Origin: an uncultured Elusimicrobiales bacterium
Lineage (GTDB): Bacteria > Elusimicrobiota > Elusimicrobia > Elusimicrobiales > Elusimicrobiaceae
DNA length: 64,000 nucleotides
Assembly (NCBI GenBank): GCA_944324645.1
Contig: CALUXB010000001.1
Location: 62,001-126,000 of the forward strand
Direction: 5' to 3'
The position numbers and the translations under genes are program-made. The notes below the pieces were generated by a model. That model was not told where the DNA came from. It worked only from the letters and a program-made list of their open reading frames with translations, and searched no databases. Of this stretch, positions 52,256 through 61,446 are shown piece after piece (position 1 is the stretch's first letter; each line of letters begins with the position of its first letter).

Positions 52256-54496
52256 ATGTATAAAACGACCGGGTTCAAACGTGCTTTTGTGTTGATTTTG
52301 GCGGCGGCTACGTCCGTAGCGGCCGGCTCGGTGTGGTATTGGAAACAAGTGACGGAGCGTCTGTCCCAAGATGCCCGTGCTATGATCGTGAACGCTAGTC
52401 AAGAACTGGCTGAAAATTTTGACCGGTTGTTGGGAACAGAATTTCAAGTGCTATTCTCTATTGCTGTTTCCTTAGACAGCCCTGGCGCCTTGGAAGACCA
52501 AGAAAAATTAGTGGTTTATTTAGACCGCCAAAACCGGCGCAACTCTTTTACGCTGACGGGCTACCAGGGGCCGGAGGGCCGGGCGGTGTTTTCCAATGGG
52601 AATGTGCTGCAAGATTTCATCTCTCCTCAAAATGTGGAAGAAATATATGAAAGAGGCCACTATATTTCCGGCCGCCGCAAGGGCCCTTTCAGCGGAAAGG
52701 ATATTTTGGTGTTTGCCGTGCCTATGCCTGCCGAAAACGGTCATTCTGCCGGAATCGTTTTTGCCACGCAAACTATTGAATTTTATGCACAGGCTTTGGC
52801 GGCAAATGCCTTACAAGGGGAAAGCTTGTCTTTTATATTAAACAGGGGCGGGGATATTATCATTGCATATCCCCGCGCCGTGTATGACAATCTGTTTAAA
52901 GCAGGGGCGGATTCTTCTTTTGACCGGGGCCGTTCTTCTTTGCGTATGCAACAGGATATGAGCCAAGGAGCCAGCGGCTGGACGGGATACACGCTGCGCG
53001 GCGAACACCGCTATGCTTCTTATTATCCGCTGGAATACAATGAGTGGTATGCTCTGTCTGTGTTGCCTACCAAATCCGTGGCGGACAGGGCGCAGACCTT
53101 AATGATAATGTCTTTGGTGTTATGTTTGTCCATTATTGTGGTGTTGGGGTTGTTGTTAGTGTTTATTTTGCGTATGCAAAGCCAAAGCAGCCGCGCTTTA
53201 TACCGGATGGGTTTTGTAGATCCCCTGACAGAGGCGGACAATTTAAACGCTTTCCGTTTCAAATTCCCGCGTGCAGCTGCTGCTTTTAAAGAAAAGAATA
53301 TTCCATATGCTTTGGTTATGGTTAATATTAACCGTTTTAAAGCGTTGAATGATATTTATGGTTTTGAACAGGGAGACCAAGTTTTAAAACAAGTGGCTGC
53401 GGCGCTGAAAGGGAGTTTATTGGAAGGGGAGCTGTTTTGCCGTTCTTCGGCGGATATTTTCTTGCTGCTTTTAGCGTGCCCGGACCGTACAGAATTGGGC
53501 CGCCGTGTAGATGACGTGGCTGTCCGGGCAGGCCGCTATCATCAAAGCAGCGGCGAGAGTATGCCGCTTTCTTTGACCTGCGGTATTTATTTGGTAGATG
53601 AGAATGTGCCTTTTTATATTATGATGGACCGGGCTAATTTGGCTTGGGCTTCTGCCAAACAACACGCCGGGCAAATATGTGCTTTCTATGATGAAGAGTC
53701 CCGCCGGCAAATTGTAATTGAAAAACAGATAGAGAGCAATATGGCGCAGGCTCTTGAGAACGGAGAGTTCAAAATCTATCTGCAGCCCAAGTGTGATTTT
53801 AAAACAGGTCGCACGCATAGTGCAGAGGCTTTGGTGCGCTGGATGCAGCCCAAGCGGGGGCTTGTCCCGCCGGATCATTTTATACCGGTATTTGAAAAAA
53901 ACGGCTTTATTTTAAAATTGGATATGTTTATGCTGGAAGAAACGCTGCGCCTGCTTAAAAAATGGAAAGAAGAAGGCAAGCCGGTGGTGCCGGTGGGGGT
54001 CAATTTCTCCCGCTTGCACTTGCAAGAGCCACACTTTATAGATGAGCTGGCCCAAACGGCCGACAAATACGGAGTGGAGCATCAGTTATTGGAAATAGAA
54101 TTGACGGAAAGTGTGGTTTTCGGCAATGTAGATTTGATGAAGCAAGTAATTGAGGGCTTGCACGGGAAAGGGTTTTCCGTGGCGATGGACGATTTTGGTT
54201 CTGGCTATTCTTCTCTTAATGTATTAAAAAATTTAGATTTTGACTGCATTAAATTAGACAAAGAGTTTTTGGCCCGGGGGGAGGGGAACCCGCGTATGCG
54301 GCAGATTATTTCCGGCTTGGTGCGTATGGTAAAAAGTTTAGGCTCCGGGGTAGTGGCAGAAGGAGTGGAAACTGCAGAACAGGCCGAGTTTTTAAGCCGC
54401 ATCGGTTGCGACTTGGCGCAGGGTTATTTGTTTTCTCGCCCGCTTCCTCCGCAAGAATTTGAAAAACGCCTGTTAGATGAACGGGATAAAAAATAA
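52256..54496 (+). CDS. Membrane c-di-GMP phosphodiesterase with degenerate GGDEF domain
   Basis: 746 residues. A membrane segment at about 9-29, a periplasmic sensor of about 250 residues (dCache-like by length and layout), a second membrane segment at about 282-304, a GGDEF domain and an EAL domain. GGDEF is replaced by SSADIF, so cyclase activity is unlikely. The EAL domain keeps AEALVRW, DDFGSGYSSLNVL, the lysine in IKLDKEFL, and EGVETAEQ, so it should hydrolyse c-di-GMP. It probably controls adhesion or pili in response to an outside signal. Co-transcribed with the 207-residue unknown upstream. Confidence 0.92.
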   Translation: MYKTTGFKRAFVLILAAATSVAAGSVWYWKQVTERLSQDARAMIVNASQELAENFDRLLGTEFQVLFSIAVSLDSPGALEDQEKLVVYLDRQNRRNSFTLTGYQGPEGRAVFSNGNVLQDFISPQNVEEIYERGHYISGRRKGPFSGKDILVFAVPMPAENGHSAGIVFATQTIEFYAQALAANALQGESLSFILNRGGDIIIAYPRAVYDNLFKAGADSSFDRGRSSLRMQQDMSQGASGWTGYTLRGEHRYASYYPLEYNEWYALSVLPTKSVADRAQTLMIMSLVLCLSIIVVLGLLLVFILRMQSQSSRALYRMGFVDPLTEADNLNAFRFKFPRAAAAFKEKNIPYALVMVNINRFKALNDIYGFEQGDQVLKQVAAALKGSLLEGELFCRSSADIFLLLLACPDRTELGRRVDDVAVRAGRYHQSSGESMPLSLTCGIYLVDENVPFYIMMDRANLAWASAKQHAGQICAFYDEESRRQIVIEKQIESNMAQALENGEFKIYLQPKCDFKTGRTHSAEALVRWMQPKRGLVPPDHFIPVFEKNGFILKLDMFMLEETLRLLKKWKEEGKPVVPVGVNFSRLHLQEPHFIDELAQTADKYGVEHQLLEIELTESVVFGNVDLMKQVIEGLHGKGFSVAMDDFGSGYSSLNVLKNLDFDCIKLDKEFLARGEGNPRMRQIISGLVRMVKSLGSGVVAEGVETAEQAEFLSRIGCDLAQGYLFSRPLPPQEFEKRLLDERDKK

Positions 54497-54985
54497 GACG
54501 TATTATGCCGCTGCATCCGTTTTATTAAAGCTTTTTAAGATAGCCACACTCTATATAGGTTTTATTATTTCCTTCCTCTTTTGTTTTCTGGAACTATACC
54601 AACAAAAAGTATGACTTCCGCTTGCGGCAAGGACTGTTAGACATAACCTTCAAAGCGGGGAAGGAAATAGATTTTCTCCTTTAACCAGCTTCCAATTCTG
54701 CCAGATAACTTATGAGAAAGTAGGAAAAACACCAGAAAGCTAGCAGAATATTGCCTGGAGATTTTCGGACACTTTTGGCGGGAAGAAGGCGTTTCGTGCG
54801 TGGGTTATATGTTTTGCTGGTAGCTTGTGGGGTGTGCACCGTAAAGGCTCAGAAATAGGGAAATAAGACTAGTGCTACTGCAGGCTGTCTTTAAAAGTGT
54901 TTAACAAGTAAGGGCGTGCGGCTAAAAACCATATAAATCAATATATAGTGGTGTTTAGGCAACGGGGGTTATGCCCAAGAGGGAA
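54497..54985. other. 489-base AT-rich stretch without a recognisable gene
   Basis: No open frame with a ribosome-binding site is visible on either strand and I find no homology by eye. It holds a minor CCGCTTGCGG hairpin, scattered inverted repeats, and GCCCAAGA/TCTTGGGC at 54973-54997 overlapping the stop of the next gene. It may be a decayed gene. Confidence 0.5.
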
Positions 54986-56008
54986 TTATTCTTGGGCTGG
55001 GATTTGCTGGGAGATTTGTTTTGCCAGTTCTTTGGCAAGAAGTTTTTTCTCCGTGCCATTTACAATATATGTGTTTTCAGAACAAAAACTGGCAAAAGTG
55101 CGTTGTTTGCCGGCAAAACGGTCCAGTAAAGTTATCATTCCGTCCACTTCATCGCAAGAGATAGGTTGATATCCGTCCCGCATTAAACCTTGACCCGGCT
55201 TGCGGCTGGCATATTCTTCCGGGCGGGATTTGACATATTCGTCTGCTAATCCAAAGGCGTGGCCCAGCTCGTGCGTGATAATAGAGAAGAGGGAATGCCC
55301 GTCATATTCAAATAGGCGGTTCGTTGTCCACAGATTGCGTTGCTGCTGCAGGTTGTAATTGCCTCTGGCAATTTGTGCAAAAGTGGAGGCGGTATGCGTG
55401 AGCAGAAACCTTTCTTCCTCTGAGAAAGAAAAACCAAATTGTTTGTATATTTGCGGAGCAGGGTCTTCTTTTTGGACAGGGCTCTCTTCGTAATCAGCCA
55501 AACAAATAAATGGTGGGGTTTGCTGGTTGCCTATATCAAAGAAAGAATTGTAGCGTCCGCTTAAATGGGTGCAGTAGGGAGCGGAGAGAATAAAAGTAAT
55601 ATCCGCTGTTTGGCTGTGGGCATTGGCTTGGGGATAATAATGGGCAAAATCTGGAAAATTAGACAGATTGCATTGGGGAAGGGGTTGCAGCGTTAAAGGT
55701 TTTTCCAGTATTTGCAAAATATCTTGCATTTCCTCGGCCCGGCCCGCTTGGTATATATGCAAGGCAATGCCGTAGGTCCACTCTCTTAAGGCACTTTGCA
55801 CTAATAAAGAGACATTTTCTACGCAGACGCGTTCTTTTTCTTCTTCCGGGATCACAACGCAAAAGGTAATGGTGTCTTCTTGCAGCAAACGCTGCGCCAA
55901 AAAGCGTGTGGGGGGCATCTGATTAATATCTGACAGATGACTGTATGGGGCGGCCGCCAAAAAAGAGGCAGGTAATAATAAAAGAAGGGAAGCAAAAATC
56001 CGTTTCAT
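54986..56008 (-). CDS. Exported M64-like zinc metalloprotease
   Basis: 340 residues from 56008; signal peptide to about residue 20. The zinc site HELGHAFGLADEY (246-258) matches the M64 (IgA peptidase-like) pattern, with a GLMRDGYQPISCDEVDGM block after it. Several Cys residues suggest disulfides in the periplasm or outside. The substrate is unknown; host IgA or mucin would be attractive but is speculative. The start follows TATACT by six bases with a TTGTTG -35 and no ribosome-binding site. A reading to 56182 adds an implausible N-terminus. Confidence 0.8.
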   Translation of the reverse strand: MKRIFASLLLLLPASFLAAAPYSHLSDINQMPPTRFLAQRLLQEDTITFCVVIPEEEKERVCVENVSLLVQSALREWTYGIALHIYQAGRAEEMQDILQILEKPLTLQPLPQCNLSNFPDFAHYYPQANAHSQTADITFILSAPYCTHLSGRYNSFFDIGNQQTPPFICLADYEESPVQKEDPAPQIYKQFGFSFSEEERFLLTHTASTFAQIARGNYNLQQQRNLWTTNRLFEYDGHSLFSIITHELGHAFGLADEYVKSRPEEYASRKPGQGLMRDGYQPISCDEVDGMITLLDRFAGKQRTFASFCSENTYIVNGTEKKLLAKELAKQISQQIPAQE

Positions 56009-56014
56009 TATTTC

Positions 56015-56043
56015 AGTATAGCGTTTATATAGCAGAGCAACAA
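56015..56043 (-). promoter_or_regulatory. Promoter of the M64-like protease gene
   Basis: On the minus strand TTGTTG, 17 bases, TATACT; six bases to the ATG, so transcription should start at the ATG itself. Confidence 0.6.
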
Positions 56044-56177
56044 GGGCCTTTAGCCCTAAGCTGCTATGGGACCCGACCGGATTAAAAGGGCAATTTGCAC
56101 CAGAGCGGAATGGGCAGTCTATGAAAAATATGCAGAAAACAAGGCACGGAAACGGGTGTTTGCCGGGTGCATTACGG

Positions 56178-56206
56178 CCCAAACGGCCCTTTAAGGGCCG
56201 TTTGGG
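56178..56206 (-). terminator. Long GC palindrome after the amidase gene
   Basis: CCCAAACGGCCCTT / AAGGGCCGTTTGGG, 14 bp with practically no loop, 13 bases past the amidase stop. No T-run, so termination is likely but not textbook. Confidence 0.5.
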
Positions 56207-56219
56207 AGCTTCCGTGAGA

Positions 56220-57311
56220 TTAGAAGGATAATTCTTGGATATCTTCTGCGTGTAAATCTAAAGGAACCGATTGGTAAAGAACGGCAGAAAAATCTATTTG
56301 ACTTAAATCAACTTTACGGATTTGGCTGTTATTCATTGTGCGGTAATAAAGGGCCGGCTGGCTCATATCCGTAACGGTAGTCCATTGGGTGGCGCTGGGC
56401 AGGCCGCTGGTCTTTTCTCCGGGGGCAAATTCTATCCCAATGGGTAAGTCAAAATTATTGAGAATATGAAAGGCTTGCAGCATACCGCTGTGGGCGTTTG
56501 GCTGCTGGGGAGCGGTGTGCAGGTAGAAGAAAGCGCGCACAAAGCGGGCCGGCGGCGTGATATCTCCTGGAAGGCCCAGCATTCCGGCCCCCATACCAAA
56601 GGCTTTTAATTCTGTATTTCCCAAGCGGGCGGCCGAGACGGGCCCCGGCAGTAAATGGACGTAGTTATTCAGATTAGTCGTTTGCCAAGGAAAGGACGGA
56701 GAATTGGTTAATACCCCTACGGTATTCTCATAAATATGTCTTTGCCCGTTATTTTCAATTTCCAGCACGATGCTGCGTCCGGATGCGTCGGCAATACGCC
56801 AGTGTCCGGTGGGGGCGCTTTGCCCTTTTTCAGGTGGATAAATGGGCACAATTTCTATTTTTTTAAGTCCTTGAATTACTTCTTCTACATTGGAAAAACT
56901 GGTCAGAATCCAGCGCACCAGTTCCATATCACCTACAGACTTTTTAGCTTTTTTGGCGTTATACGGAGACAGGCTGCCATAACCGGAGAAATAAAATACC
57001 CCCGCGGCGAGGCCTTTTTCATTTACGCCTTCGCCAATAAAACCGTCTTCCACAACGCTGATGCCCACGGCGCCGTATTTATTGGTCCAATTTAAACCAT
57101 TTTTGCCGCCTTGCGTGAGCGATGTGTTTTTCTGCCCGCGCGGCAAAACAATGAGTTTGCTGTTTAAATTATAGCCTCCCCATTCAATTGTGCGGGCCTG
57201 CATTTGGGTGCCGTCTTGCGTAGAAAAAGAAATACCAGTACAAGCCGGGGCAGGAACAGACGAAAGAAGCAACATTGTGCTGATAAGAAAGCAAAATGCG
57301 GTTTTTTGCAT
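56220..57311 (-). CDS. Exported choloylglycine hydrolase-family amidase
   Basis: 363 residues. The signal peptide ends ...APA, leaving Cys24 (CTGISFST) as N-terminal nucleophile of an Ntn hydrolase. Other family marks are the Arg in QARTIEWGG, TNKYGAVG, and VLTNSPSFPWQTTNLNNY. It could deconjugate bile salts, cleave penicillin V or degrade N-acyl homoserine lactones; sequence alone does not separate these. Periplasmic location follows from the signal peptide. GAGGAGG is the ribosome-binding site; TATAAT stands upstream. Same direction as the M64-like protease but with separate signals. Confidence 0.88.
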   Translation of the reverse strand: MQKTAFCFLISTMLLLSSVPAPACTGISFSTQDGTQMQARTIEWGGYNLNSKLIVLPRGQKNTSLTQGGKNGLNWTNKYGAVGISVVEDGFIGEGVNEKGLAAGVFYFSGYGSLSPYNAKKAKKSVGDMELVRWILTSFSNVEEVIQGLKKIEIVPIYPPEKGQSAPTGHWRIADASGRSIVLEIENNGQRHIYENTVGVLTNSPSFPWQTTNLNNYVHLLPGPVSAARLGNTELKAFGMGAGMLGLPGDITPPARFVRAFFYLHTAPQQPNAHSGMLQAFHILNNFDLPIGIEFAPGEKTSGLPSATQWTTVTDMSQPALYYRTMNNSQIRKVDLSQIDFSAVLYQSVPLDLHAEDIQELSF

Positions 57312-57800
57312 ACAACCTCCTCAGGTGGAATATGGTTTTATTATAAATAAAAAAAAGCTATACAACAGCGTATCTTTTAGACTAGAAATTGTTTTTGTAG
57401 CTGCATTCAATACCGCCAAGGCGGCAGGTATTTCTCTCTGTCTGGAAGTGAAGAGAGAGAACGGCGCTGAAAAGAAATTTCAATTTCTTTTTGCAGCAGC
57501 CTATGGGCTTTTGCCGTGGGCGGTTTGCTTGCTCTGTTAAAAACCTATAAAGATAAGGGCCGGGCTAAGCGAAATCACCCCGGCCGAAAGATTATCTTTT
57601 GCAAAAAGGCAAGTGCTTTTTTTGGCAGGGGTATTCAACAGGCTGCCGTAAAAAGAAAAAGATTTTTGAAAATTGTGCTCCGAAGCGAGGACTGTTTGGC
57701 GCCAGCCGGGCTGGGCCGGGCGGATTTTGTATATTTTTATGTTACGGGGTCTTGGCGGGGGAAAAGTAGTTAATCGGCGCTAATAAGAAGTGTTGAATGA
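57312..57800. other. 489-base gap with short hairpins, no gene seen
   Basis: Open frames here have no ribosome-binding site and no family character. Visible structures are AAAGAAATT/AATTTCTTT, GGCCGGG...CCCCGGCC at about 57558-57587, and TTCTCTCT...AGAGAGAA. The Pmp-like gene ends at 57801 (minus) and may be terminated by one of these. Confidence 0.5.
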
Positions 57801-60041
57801 TTAAAACTCCAGCTGCACCCGGCCGCCCACACTTTCGGCGCCGCCCAAACGCCCAAATATTTCGCCGCTCAGGCCCCACCGGCTGCTGCCTTCGGTGCCG
57901 AAACCCAAGTTTAATTCGTAAATAAGACCGCTTTCAAACGAAGCGAGCTGCTGGGAATTGGCTTGAAACCGGCTGCCGGTATCCAGGCGCTGGGTTACTT
58001 GGGCCCCCGCTTGCCAATGCCACCGGTCTTGCTGTGACCATATTAATTGGACGCCGCCTTTGAGTTCCAACAAAGAGGCGGCAGGATAAGAGAGCACCGC
58101 TTCCCGGTAAAGGGTTTCTTTCCCGGCGGCCTGCCAAGCATATGCCAGCGAAAAATAAGGTTGCAGAAAAATACTGTCTTCGTATAAATCTTGGCTGTAC
58201 CCAACCAGCAGCCGGGCTTGGCTGAAAAGAAGGTTTTGCCCTCTTTGCCGTTGGGGTATTTGCTGGTGCTGCTGCCCGGCAAATAACCCGGCCAATGCAA
58301 AAAAGCGGTTGCTTTCTAGTAGCAGAGAGGCTCCCGCCGCCAGCGAACGGTTTGCGAGGGCCTGCTGTGTATATTTCCACGAAGCTTTTTGCCCCCAAAA
58401 ATGAAAAGCCGCAGAAACTATAGCAGAGTGAAACCATCCTAAATCCCTGCTGTTCCATCCGGCGGCAAAGCCGGAGATATCGCCTGATAAATCCAATCCG
58501 TTAGAAAAAGAGAGGGAGCCCAATTGATAGAAAGGTTGTATATAAAAAGAGGCGTCCCTGTCTTCATATCGCAAAAAACGGACGCTTTGCGGTAATAAAA
58601 TCTGTGCTGAAGCGTCTAATTGCGCCGACAGAGCCGCATAGGAAGCTGCGGCCACAGCGAGAACGCCCGGATTAAAACTGTCGGCTCTATTCCAATTGGT
58701 TCTGAGTGAAAAAGAAACAGACCCGTCGATTGGATTAAAAGCCGTATCATACGCATATAGCTCATTATAAGCCACTTGCGGCACGCGCACCTCCAGGTCA
58801 CTGCCGGCTGGAATAAAAGGCAATGTTTGGCTGGGCAGAGCCTCTGCCCCGGAAAGAATAAAACGGCCTACGTTTAATGCGCCGGGGCCTTCTATTTGGT
58901 CCCATTGCAAAGAATCTATTTGTCCGGTGGCCAAATTGACTTCGGGTTGAACAGTTAAATCTTGCTCCAGCTGAATTTTGCCTATATGCAGCGGGCTGGT
59001 TTGTCCGTCTGATAAATCCAACGTTCCCCCTTGTGCTTTTACTGTAATGTCTTGCCAGTTGGCGGCGGGGTTTAAATATAAGAAGCCTTGTTTTAAGTTA
59101 ATTTGCGCATTGGATAAGCTTTGTTTTAGCAGTACCCGGCCGTGCCCTTGCCCTCGGATTTCCAGGCGGAGGAGGCCGTTGGCTGTAATTGGGTCATCCA
59201 TAATAATATCGCCCAAAGAACTGGGGGCCAATGTCAGCAGACTCTCGGGCCGGGCCATAAAAATAGCGGAAGGGCCATTTTGGCGGAACTCGATGTCCCC
59301 GCTGGTGGCTTGTATGCACAAATTGTCCTGCGCATAAATTGCTCCGCCTTCCAATGTGCTGGTATTTTGGCTAAAAAGAATATTTCCCCCGGAAAGAATA
59401 AATTTCTGCCCAGCATACACCGCGCCGCCTTGCTGGGCGCCGTTGACTTCAAAAAGCACATTTTCGGCGGTAAAAGAAAAGGGTTGCTGTGTATAGAGGG
59501 CGCCTCCTTTTTCGGCCCAGTTATTTTGAAATGTTCCGTTGTTAAGTGTTTGGCGGGTATTACCAAAAAAGATGCCGCCTCCATACCCATTAGCCCGGTT
59601 ATTGGTAAAAGAAACCTCTTGCATTTGCCCAATGGGGTTTGCCTGGTCAAAGATATATAAACCGGCTCCGTTTTCGGCTTGATTGGAATGGAAGGATACG
59701 TTGAATATCTTTTCCAGGCGGGATCTTTGATGTATGGATAAGCCGCCTTTTAAATTGTGGGTAAAATCGGAATATTGCAGCCAAGCGACATCCGCCCCCG
59801 GCTCTATAATGAGCCCGCGTCCATTATTATGCTCAAAACCTAAGTTATCTAAGCGCAAGTTATTTTGCAAATAATGGCCTACATAGACGGCCCCCGTATT
59901 GTCTGAAAAATAATGAAAGAGCGTATCAGCGGTGTGGTTGGTAATAATCAGCCAAGAGCCGGTGGTTTCCGTGCGCTGTGCCGCGTGGGCTATAAAAGTC
60001 AGCAGCGGCAGAAGTAGTATTGCTAACACTATTTTTTTCAT
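57801..60041 (-). CDS. Pmp-like autotransporter (GGA[ILV]/FxxN repeats)
   Basis: 746 residues. Signal peptide to about 20 (ends AHA). The N-terminal half carries the double signature of chlamydial polymorphic membrane proteins. FxxN is seen as FHSN, FTNN, FQNN, FEVN, FSQN and FRQN, and is interleaved with GGALY, GGAVY, GGAIY and the variants GAGLY and GGGIF, forming a right-handed beta-helix. The C-terminal about 270 residues form an autotransporter barrel ending VQLEF. AAGGAG precedes the ATG. It is the last gene of the 62114-57801 operon, four bases after the second LPP20-like gene. Confidence 0.85.
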   Translation of the reverse strand: MKKIVLAILLLPLLTFIAHAAQRTETTGSWLIITNHTADTLFHYFSDNTGAVYVGHYLQNNLRLDNLGFEHNNGRGLIIEPGADVAWLQYSDFTHNLKGGLSIHQRSRLEKIFNVSFHSNQAENGAGLYIFDQANPIGQMQEVSFTNNRANGYGGGIFFGNTRQTLNNGTFQNNWAEKGGALYTQQPFSFTAENVLFEVNGAQQGGAVYAGQKFILSGGNILFSQNTSTLEGGAIYAQDNLCIQATSGDIEFRQNGPSAIFMARPESLLTLAPSSLGDIIMDDPITANGLLRLEIRGQGHGRVLLKQSLSNAQINLKQGFLYLNPAANWQDITVKAQGGTLDLSDGQTSPLHIGKIQLEQDLTVQPEVNLATGQIDSLQWDQIEGPGALNVGRFILSGAEALPSQTLPFIPAGSDLEVRVPQVAYNELYAYDTAFNPIDGSVSFSLRTNWNRADSFNPGVLAVAAASYAALSAQLDASAQILLPQSVRFLRYEDRDASFYIQPFYQLGSLSFSNGLDLSGDISGFAAGWNSRDLGWFHSAIVSAAFHFWGQKASWKYTQQALANRSLAAGASLLLESNRFFALAGLFAGQQHQQIPQRQRGQNLLFSQARLLVGYSQDLYEDSIFLQPYFSLAYAWQAAGKETLYREAVLSYPAASLLELKGGVQLIWSQQDRWHWQAGAQVTQRLDTGSRFQANSQQLASFESGLIYELNLGFGTEGSSRWGLSGEIFGRLGGAESVGGRVQLEF

Positions 60042-60044
60042 TTT

Positions 60045-60815
60045 TTACTCCTTCATTAAACGCTCAACTTCCCGTTCCCATTCCCCTAATACATCCCGGG
60101 AAATTTCCGCCCGGTTTTTGCCAAAGCCGTGCAGCTGTAGGGTATATTGCTGCGCAGGAAGCTGCATATGAACGGTTAAAACGCAGCTCTGCAGTTTATA
60201 GGCGGGCAAAGAGTTGCATTGGCAGTGCAGCAGCCGGATATACAACGGCTGTCCTTTGGGGCGGAATTGAAAGCCTTGGTTTTGCAATTCTTTTTCCACG
60301 GCGCCTGCCAATATTTCCCAATCCGCGGGAGGAACTATTTTCCAAAAACCGGAAGCGGCATTTTTTTGCCGTTTGCGGGCGGCCTGCTGCTTTTGGCGTG
60401 CGGCGGTTTTTTGGGCATTGTCCAAGTCGCTTTTTTTAAACGCCAATAATAAGTGGCCAATAAAAGAACTTTCTTCTCTGGCCAGATAAAAATCTTTTAC
60501 TTCCCCGTATAAGAACAAAAAATCTTCTGTTTCGGCTGAAAAATGCAGTTCTATATCTTGCCGGGCATTGGAAAGCGTACTTTGCGTTTGCACATACACC
60601 CGGGTGCCCAGATACTCGCTGGCGCTGGCTAAGGCATTAGAAAAGGCATCTTGGCGGGCCAGCGCCGGATTGGCTGTAGGGGCGGAAATCCCGCTAAAAT
60701 AAAAATATTCGTTTTCCTGCCAATTCTTGCCTATCCAAGCAGGCAGACGGGCTGTGCCGGCACAGCCCGCCCCCACAAAGCATACGGTTAGTAGAGCCGC
60801 CCATAACTTATTCAT
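60045..60815 (-). CDS. LPP20-like lipoprotein, long form
   Basis: 256 residues from 60815. Lipoprotein signal with lipobox GAGC. The LPP20/FlgP-like part has PAWIGKNW, YFYFSGIS and a long ARQDAFSNALASASEY helix. A Lys/Arg/Gln-rich linker (ARQKQQAARKRQ, about 150-165) leads to a C-terminal domain of about 90 residues unrelated to LPP20 that I do not recognise. Its start overlaps the stop of the preceding LPP20-like gene by eight bases, so the two products are probably made in fixed proportion. Outer-membrane periplasmic face is likely. Confidence 0.75.
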   Translation of the reverse strand: MNKLWAALLTVCFVGAGCAGTARLPAWIGKNWQENEYFYFSGISAPTANPALARQDAFSNALASASEYLGTRVYVQTQSTLSNARQDIELHFSAETEDFLFLYGEVKDFYLAREESSFIGHLLLAFKKSDLDNAQKTAARQKQQAARKRQKNAASGFWKIVPPADWEILAGAVEKELQNQGFQFRPKGQPLYIRLLHCQCNSLPAYKLQSCVLTVHMQLPAQQYTLQLHGFGKNRAEISRDVLGEWEREVERLMKE

Positions 60816-61446
60816 ATGCATTTGCAATAGATTGCTGTTGTTGCCAGAAACGTTTTTCTGTCACAGCGGCTAAATCCTTGGCGCTTTTATTGGCGGCCAC
60901 CTGTTGTTTGGTGTCGTTAAAAGCGGCTTGGACCAGCCGGGTAAAGTCTTTTTGTTCAATGCTGGCTAAAACATAAGCGCGGTAATATACTCTTTCGCTC
61001 AGCTCATTGCGCTCCAGCAGGCGTTGTACATAAGATTGCCGTATGGCTACGCCGCTTAATGTCAGATTTTCCACCGCGGAGAAAAAGACATCTTTTAAAT
61101 AACCACCGGTGGCAGCTTCGTAAGCGCTGGCTTCCAGCGCGCGGGAGAATTCTTCCCGGACAATAGTTTTAACCTGTTCTGCCAGGCTGATGCGCGCATT
61201 GGCCGACGCGGCGCGTTTGGCGGCTTCCAGATTGGTAAATCCTTCGGCTGTGCCGCGGTAATAATACCTTGTTTTTTCTTGCCAAAACTCCTGGGTTTTG
61301 GCAACCCAATCCGGCGCGGGCACCTGGGGAATGGTTTCTATCACCTGCACCGCAAAGAGGTCGGGGTCCGCTTTACGGCAACCGCTGCTGCAGGCCGCTA
61401 ACAGGCCGCAGGATAAGACGCATACAAATACACATACTTTCTTCAT
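60808..61446 (-). CDS. LPP20-family lipoprotein (FlgP-like)
   Basis: 212 residues from 61446, AGGAGG upstream. Lipobox LAAC. The LPP20 domain is clear: PDWVAK, YYYRGTAEGFTNLEAAKRA and the ASANARISLAEQV helix, then strands with YYRAYVLASI. In Vibrio and Campylobacter, FlgP of this family forms outer-membrane discs or the H-ring of the flagellar motor. It overlaps the FlgO-like gene by four bases (ATGA) and the next LPP20 gene by eight. Confidence 0.8.
   Translation of the reverse strand: MKKVCVFVCVLSCGLLAACSSGCRKADPDLFAVQVIETIPQVPAPDWVAKTQEFWQEKTRYYYRGTAEGFTNLEAAKRAASANARISLAEQVKTIVREEFSRALEASAYEAATGGYLKDVFFSAVENLTLSGVAIRQSYVQRLLERNELSERVYYRAYVLASIEQKDFTRLVQAAFNDTKQQVAANKSAKDLAAVTEKRFWQQQQSIANAYE

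Noticed and set aside
56009..56182. N-terminal extension of the M64-like protease
   Set aside because: It would place a signal peptide at residue 59, and it crosses a good promoter.
57190..57773. Plus-strand frames in the gap after the amidase gene
   Set aside because: No ribosome-binding site, no family character; they overlap the amidase start and hairpins.
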